Source: an uncultured Clostridia bacterium (lineage in GTDB: Bacteria; Bacillota; Clostridia; Peptostreptococcales; Anaerovoracaceae). From it: a stretch of 11,354 nucleotides of DNA. The stretch spans positions 1 to 11,354 of the forward strand of contig CAMNJG010000033.1 in the NCBI GenBank assembly GCA_946541285.1, in the 5' to 3' direction. Within the stretch, counting starts at the first letter, position 1. Each line of letters begins with the position of its first letter. Position numbers and translations under genes: made by a program. This document shows positions 7,267 through 11,354 of this stretch, piece by piece. Below the pieces are notes generated by a model, which was given only the letters and a program-made list of their open reading frames with translations, ran no database searches and was not told where the DNA came from.

Positions 7267-8470
7267 GTGATACGCCTCCTCCTCTGATCAGCGCAATGAC
7301 CATAACGATACTGCCCAGGGCACTTGTCAGTACATTCATGTAAGCAGTCATCGAAATCAGATGCGCGATATCATAGATGATCAGGAGCAGTGTCGCGCCC
7401 ATCAGCATGGACGCCGGGAGAAGCCGGCGGAAACGCGGCCCCACCAGCCTGCGCGCTGCCAGTGGAATGATAAAGCCTATAAAACCAATCTGTCCACAGA
7501 ACGCGATAATCACCGCCGTCATAACCGTATTGACCGCAATGATGAGATTTCTGAAAAACACCACATTCAGTCCCATTGTCGCCGCCTGCTCATCCCCAAG
7601 AGCCAGAATATCCATCCTGCCTGCCACACTCATCAGGGCACAGACACAGGGTGCCAGGAATCCCAGCATCAGCATCATCTGATCCGGTTTATACGTATTA
7701 CCGAACCCGCCCATGGTCATGCTCCGGATGATATCAATCCTCGGATCTGCCGGATTGCGCTCGATTAGGTAATACTGCACCAGACTGCTGAAACTCCCGA
7801 TTATGGAAGAAAAAATGATCCCGGTGATGATCAGATGATCCGAACGGATCCTGCCCCTGCCCAGTATCAGTGTAATGCCAACGACAGTCAGTACTGCCAT
7901 AAAACACCCGAGCAGGACCATAAATGACTGGAGGTTCCGGTCCAGCAGAGGTATTTCACTCAGGGACGACGCGGACAGGTCACTGAGTTTTGCTGAAACC
8001 GGGGACAGAGAAACAAATAACAAAGCGTACAGGATATTTCCCAGACTCCCGCCTGACATCACCCCAAGCGTTGTCGGGGAAGCCAGGATATTTTTGAAAA
8101 CTCCCTGGTAAACAGCCCCGCTTGCCGCCAGACAGGCCCCCGCCATGACAATCATAACATTGCGGCAGGTGATAAACTGGATTCCTCCCTCTGCGCCTGC
8201 CCCGGTGATAAAATTGAAAAACCTCATCATCTGCGCCCGGGAAAGCTCCATCAGATAAGCCGGATGGAAATGCTCCCGACTCACAGTGACAAACAGAGCA
8301 GTGGAAAAGAAGAACACCAGGATGAGGACAGCCCCCAGTACCACCATCATCCGGTTTCCTTTTTTAAACTTCCTGGTTTTTTCACGTTCCGCTTTCAGTC
8401 TCTCCACATCAGATGAAGTTTCCGACCGTCTGATCTGAATTTTATCTGTCCTGATATGATCATTCCTCAC
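7256..8470 (-). CDS. FecCD-type ABC transporter permease (first of the pair)
   Basis: The protein has 404 residues with a GTG start at 8470 and AAAGGAA about 8 bases upstream; no earlier start fits. The first roughly 42 residues are hydrophilic and highly charged (for example DVERLKAEREKTRKFKKGNR), an N-terminal cytosolic extension longer than usual. Membrane segments follow. FecCD motifs: SGAVYQGVFKNILASPTTLGV, where the usual NPLASP reads NILASP, and GQIGFIGFIIPLAARRLVG, where the usual P-H-x-x-R reads P-L-A-A-R. A late LLLIIYDIAHLI keeps the family Asp. It lies 45 bases after the lipoprotein gene and overlaps the next permease gene, so it is in the same transcript. Sure of family, substrate unknown. 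Confidence 0.94.
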   Translation of the reverse strand: MRNDHIRTDKIQIRRSETSSDVERLKAEREKTRKFKKGNRMMVVLGAVLILVFFFSTALFVTVSREHFHPAYLMELSRAQMMRFFNFITGAGAEGGIQFITCRNVMIVMAGACLAASGAVYQGVFKNILASPTTLGVMSGGSLGNILYALLFVSLSPVSAKLSDLSASSLSEIPLLDRNLQSFMVLLGCFMAVLTVVGITLILGRGRIRSDHLIITGIIFSSIIGSFSSLVQYYLIERNPADPRIDIIRSMTMGGFGNTYKPDQMMLMLGFLAPCVCALMSVAGRMDILALGDEQAATMGLNVVFFRNLIIAVNTVMTAVIIAFCGQIGFIGFIIPLAARRLVGPRFRRLLPASMLMGATLLLIIYDIAHLISMTAYMNVLTSALGSIVMVIALIRGGGVSRAD

Positions 8471-8515
8471 CGGAATTTCCTTTCTCTGCTGATCTCCGAC
8501 GTGCGCCGGGACAGG

Positions 8516-10180
8516 TCATCCCTCAAGCAGACTGCTGAGTTCACTGTCCGTGAGCGCTGCCCCGCAGAAGGTTTCATAAAAAGATGCCAGCTGCTGGCGC
8601 ACATCATTTTCACTGACAGTACCGCCAAAATGACCGGCCGCCCACATGGAGGACAATACCGCCTCCGGCGTACCGGATGCCCAGTTCCCGGTGATTCCCC
8701 GCGGCAGCGTCAGGATGTCATACTCTCCATGGACCGTGCTTCTTACCATTGACGATCCGATGAGCATACCGTAATCCGGTGTACTTTCTGCTGCCGACTG
8801 GAGGCCGTAATTTTTCCACAGTCCATCCCGCAATCGTTCTTCTGAAAGATTCTGCGCGGTAAAGCGGTCTGCCGCGATCACCGAAGGGAATTCCCCGGAA
8901 GGACTGCCGAGATAGATTCCCTCTGTAAAGACAGAAGTCAGCTTGTTCTGCTCATCATCCTTTAATTCCTCTGCCATGGTCCCGGTCAGATTCACGGTAT
9001 AAACACCATTTCCCAGAAGCGGGCTGACATACCATCTTCGCGCCTGGCCATACTCACCTGCCACAGAACTCACCCGGTTCTCCACACCGGCCGTACTGAG
9101 GTATTCATTAAACAGCCTGATGTTTGATTTGGACGGGGCAATTGCCAGGCCCGACCCGCTCCGGTCAGCCACCTGCCAGGAAGCCGAACTGTCCCAGCCG
9201 GAAAGATACAGAGTGTATTTCGCTGCCTCCGGCCTGCAGGATTCCGCAGTACGCAGCACACGGTCATACCATTCGCAGTACTCCCTGGCTCTCTGCTCAG
9301 CCTCTCCTCCGAGGATTTTCCCGATCGCTACGACCTGATCCTTATACATTCCGGAACTGTTCTGCGCAAGACTGACCGGATACGTGTCAATTCCGGCATT
9401 GTTCAGCATGTGAACCTGTTCTCCGGTAAGCGACCCCTCATCATAAAGACAGGTGCCTTTTCCGCTGCTGTCCGCTGTCAGGAGCCGGATCAGCTGCTCC
9501 AGGTTTTCATCTGCAACTGCCGCGCTTCCGTCACCGCTCCAGAGGGTCTGCACTTCTCCCAGATCCGTGAACAGTTTCACAGCCAGACTGCTGCCGGTGA
9601 AATCCGCGGACGATGCCTTCAGCCTGCCCGGACCACCCAGTATTTCCACAAACACGGCTGCTGGACCGACTGCCGCCACTTTACTGTAACTGTCCGGGAT
9701 GACTACCGGTTCCCCGTTTTCTTCGACAGCCTGTGTATCACCGGATGCAGCCGGCATGATCCCGGCTGTCTCTTCGATCCCCGCAGGAGCGGTGTCCGTT
9801 CCCTGCTCTGTCCCTTCCGCAGATTCCGGTGTTTCTCCTTCCGGCGCGGCATTTTCTGAATACTCAGGCCGGGGTGTGGAGCCGGTATCTCCGGATCCCT
9901 GCGCGGACAGGCTGTCTGTCTGGTTCCGTTCCGTCTGCGCGTCCGGCGTTTCCATTTTGGAAGTAATCTCCTGATCCTGGTGCGGATTGTCTTCTTTGTT
10001 TTCTTTTTCTTTCGTTTCATTCTGCCAGTCCGTCTCCTGGTGATCTGTATAGATTTTCTGTTCCAGCACCTCACTCCGTCGGCATCCTGAAAGCATGACA
10101 CTGCTCAGAAGAAAGAAGACCAGGATCAGACAGGCCGGCGCGGAAATCCGTCTCCCCGGCGTTTTTCCTCTTCTTTCCAT
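8516..10180 (-). CDS. Substrate-binding lipoprotein of ABC importer (TroA/FecB-like) with long acidic linker
   Basis: The protein has 554 residues from the ATG at 10180, which overlaps the LysR stop as TGATG; a GTG three bases earlier (10183) is an equal alternative. GAGGAGG inside the end of the LysR gene is the ribosome site. Residues 1-33 are a lipoprotein signal with basic start, hydrophobic core and lipobox LSGC (C33). Residues 34 to about 155 are a low-complexity spacer rich in E, T, Q, G and P. The binding domain follows: IPDSYSKVAAVGPAAVFVEILGG near 161, VVAIGKILGG in the connecting region, and a C-terminal block PRGITGNWASGTPEAVLSSMW that fits the FecB-like pattern. It should sit outside the membrane and deliver substrate to the two permeases encoded next. 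The ligand cannot be read from the sequence. The linker probably spans the cell wall (inference). Confidence 0.92.
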   Translation of the reverse strand: MERRGKTPGRRISAPACLILVFFLLSSVMLSGCRRSEVLEQKIYTDHQETDWQNETKEKENKEDNPHQDQEITSKMETPDAQTERNQTDSLSAQGSGDTGSTPRPEYSENAAPEGETPESAEGTEQGTDTAPAGIEETAGIMPAASGDTQAVEENGEPVVIPDSYSKVAAVGPAAVFVEILGGPGRLKASSADFTGSSLAVKLFTDLGEVQTLWSGDGSAAVADENLEQLIRLLTADSSGKGTCLYDEGSLTGEQVHMLNNAGIDTYPVSLAQNSSGMYKDQVVAIGKILGGEAEQRAREYCEWYDRVLRTAESCRPEAAKYTLYLSGWDSSASWQVADRSGSGLAIAPSKSNIRLFNEYLSTAGVENRVSSVAGEYGQARRWYVSPLLGNGVYTVNLTGTMAEELKDDEQNKLTSVFTEGIYLGSPSGEFPSVIAADRFTAQNLSEERLRDGLWKNYGLQSAAESTPDYGMLIGSSMVRSTVHGEYDILTLPRGITGNWASGTPEAVLSSMWAAGHFGGTVSENDVRQQLASFYETFCGAALTDSELSSLLEG

Positions 10181-11073
10181 CACAGTTCATCCTCCTCGAT
10201 ACTGATAGTATTCACAACCTTTATAAAATATTTTATCCAGTTATTAAAAACTTTATTTCTGGAATACGTAATATTGAGGCTTCTGTTAAGCGACGGATCT
10301 TTCACGTTCAACTGTACAACGCTGCCTTCCTCGATATCTTTTTTTACCATAAGATAAGGGAGGACCGCGATGCCATAACCCGCCCTGGCCGCGTTCACCA
10401 GAGCTTTTGTATTGGCAGACTCCCAAAGAGGCTCAATGATATGACCATTACGCTTCATCAGATAATCGAACTGATCACGCGCTCCAACCCCCTTTGACCG
10501 CAGGAGGAAATTTTCTTCTGCCAGGTTTTCCAGCTTCAGCCGTTTCCTCTTTGCCAGAGGGTGTCCCGGGGAGGCGACCAGCACGATCCGATCCTGATAA
10601 AAAGGTTTCTGTACGAGACCTTTCTCGTAATACAAATCATCCATCAATGCCAGATCCAGTTCGTTCTCCAACAGCATCCTGGACAATTCCGCAGACCCGG
10701 CTACCACGACCTTCACTCTGACGTCCGGGTACATTTTATGGAAAGCGTCAATATATGTCTGCATCATCATCGTCCCGGCTGTAATATTCGCTCCCACTGA
10801 AATGTGGCCATATTCACTCATCAGAAGGAACTCCCGGTGAATCTGCTCATATAACCCCAGGATCTGTGTGCCGTAATTGTACAGAATCTCGCCTTCCTGA
10901 GTGGGATACAGTTTTTTGGGATATCTCTCAAAAAGTTTGATGTTGTAAAACTCTTCAAGTTCCTTAATGGCATTACTGACGGATGGCTGTGAGATGAAAA
11001 GCGCCTCTGAAGCCAGTGTCATATTCTGTTTTTCATACACAACGGTAAAGATCTTCAGCAACCGGTCATTCAT
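10180..11073 (-). CDS. LysR-type transcriptional regulator, first gene of the operon
   Basis: The protein has 297 residues, the usual family length. The ATG at 11073 has GGGAGG 7 bases upstream. The N-terminal winged helix-turn-helix is typical: LKIFTVVYEKQNMTLASEAL, then SQPSVSNAIKELE as recognition helix region (about residues 5-45), then KLFERYPKKLYPTQEGE. The rest is the two-lobed effector domain: HISVGANITAGTMM, ELDLALMDD, DRIVLVASPGHPL, ENFLLRSKGVGARDQF, ARAGYGIAVLP. It is unusual only in being first in the same transcript as its probable targets, rather than divergent. It probably senses a metabolite linked to the importer's cargo and controls its own operon (inference). The effector is unknown. 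Confidence 0.96.
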   Translation of the reverse strand: MNDRLLKIFTVVYEKQNMTLASEALFISQPSVSNAIKELEEFYNIKLFERYPKKLYPTQEGEILYNYGTQILGLYEQIHREFLLMSEYGHISVGANITAGTMMMQTYIDAFHKMYPDVRVKVVVAGSAELSRMLLENELDLALMDDLYYEKGLVQKPFYQDRIVLVASPGHPLAKRKRLKLENLAEENFLLRSKGVGARDQFDYLMKRNGHIIEPLWESANTKALVNAARAGYGIAVLPYLMVKKDIEEGSVVQLNVKDPSLNRSLNITYSRNKVFNNWIKYFIKVVNTISIEEDEL

Positions 11074-11101
11074 TTGAAATCCTCCCTTTAAGCAACAGTT
11101 A

Positions 11102-11119
11102 AATTATAATTTTATAATT
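11102..11119. repeat. AT-rich dyad over the -10 region, operator candidate
   Basis: AATTATAA, two T bases, then TTATAATT: a perfect 8-bp inverted repeat covering the -10 box and part of the spacer. It fits the LysR T-N11-A pattern (T at 11104 or 11105 and A at 11116 or 11117), as do many AT-rich sites. A protein bound here would block the polymerase, so self-repression by the LysR protein is plausible. The dyad may also be a chance product of AT-rich sequence. Confidence 0.4.
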
Positions 11120-11131
11120 AACGATCGACAA
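11103..11131 (-). promoter_or_regulatory. Sigma-A promoter of the LysR-led operon
   Basis: Read on the minus strand: a -35 box TTGTCG (11131-11126, 4 of 6 matching consensus), a 17-base spacer, and a perfect -10 box TATAAT (11108-11103). Transcription would begin near 11096, leaving a leader of about 23 bases before the ATG at 11073, enough for the GGGAGG ribosome site and too short for a riboswitch. This is the only convincing promoter I see for the eight-gene row. Confidence 0.75.
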
Positions 11132-11152
11132 CATTTAATGATTACGAATTTC

Positions 11153-11191
11153 CTATAGCTTTTTTTAAATCCATAGCTTACAGGCTATAGC
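11153..11191. promoter_or_regulatory. Cluster of CTATAGC-like boxes upstream of the LysR promoter
   Basis: Three related boxes lie in 39 bases: CTATAGC (11153-11159), CATAGC (11172-11177) and the palindrome GCTATAGC (11184-11191). The second and third also form an inverted pair, ATAGC (11173-11177) and GCTAT (11184-11188), with a 6-base spacer. They sit about 55-95 bases upstream of the likely transcription start, the usual place of LysR recognition sites. No protein-coding or promoter role explains them otherwise. Confidence 0.4.
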
Positions 11192-11300
11192 ATTTGTATT
11201 AATGGCAGAAAAATAATTTGCCTGCTGATTATACAGTTTTCTTTTATTTTATTTAAGTTAATTTTATTTATTTTATAAATTTCATGGTTATAGTCAGTGT

Positions 11301-11336
11301 CTGCTCATCAACTCCCCGTCGAAGTTGATGATGCAG
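11301..11336. other. Strong hairpin near the right edge
   Basis: TCATCAACT (11305-11313) pairs perfectly with AGTTGATGA (11323-11331) around a 9-base loop. CTGC (11301-11304) pairs with GCAG (11333-11336) after one bulged T, giving a 13-bp stem. No T run follows on either strand, so it is not an intrinsic terminator. Base composition is more coding-like than the AT-rich bases 11190-11290, and a minus-strand frame is open from the edge to a TGA at 11294-11296 (ending IINFDGELMSRH). The hairpin may therefore lie within the end of a neighbouring gene or belong to a leader RNA of a gene to the right; the window is too short to tell. Confidence 0.4.
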
Positions 11337-11354
11337 GCTGTCCGAAGTATATGC

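Noticed and set aside
11074..11096. Riboswitch or other structured leader before the LysR gene
   Set aside because: The leader predicted from the promoter is only about 23 bases, too short for any known riboswitch class.
1..11354. CRISPR array, tRNA, rRNA, insertion sequence or attachment site
   Set aside because: I saw no regularly spaced repeats, transposase-like protein, terminal inverted repeats or recognisable RNA gene on either strand.

Overview
The window looks like a chromosomal piece of a Gram-positive anaerobe-type Bacillota, most likely a Clostridia or Lachnospiraceae member. This rests on strong AGGAGG-type ribosome sites, a Bacillota-style lipoprotein, a sigma-A promoter with a perfect TATAAT, and a mid-range base composition in genes with AT-rich gaps. 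The assignment is inference from sequence style, not a database match.

Every convincing gene lies on the minus strand and is read from right to left: a LysR-type regulator, a lipoprotein substrate-binding protein, two FecCD-type permeases, an ABC ATPase, a MoxR AAA+ ATPase, a DUF58 protein, and a polytopic membrane protein with a DUF4129-like tail. After a 225-base gap comes a secreted, periplasmic-binding-like protein that runs off the left edge. The first eight genes are packed tightly: stop and start overlap at most junctions and the largest gap is 45 bases. They look like one transcript from the promoter in front of the LysR gene. The ninth gene may be read through or may have its own start.

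The right half (about 5.3 to 10.2 kb) is a complete importer of the iron-siderophore/heme/cobalamin class: binding lipoprotein, two different permeases and one ATPase. The left half (1.7 to 5.3 kb) is a MoxR-DUF58-DUF4129 module, a combination usually thought to act in assembly or maturation of surface proteins or complexes. Here the membrane partner lacks the transglutaminase core often found in this position. The ATPase and MoxR genes overlap by 20 bases, which ties the two modules into one unit. A second binding-protein-like gene without a lipobox follows them.

The main point of interest is this composite: a metal- or cofactor-type importer built together with a MoxR chaperone module and two differently anchored binding proteins. 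I cannot name the substrate. The 281 bases right of the LysR gene are AT-rich and hold its promoter, a dyad over the -10 region, a cluster of CTATAGC-like boxes, and a strong hairpin near the edge that may overlap the end of another gene.
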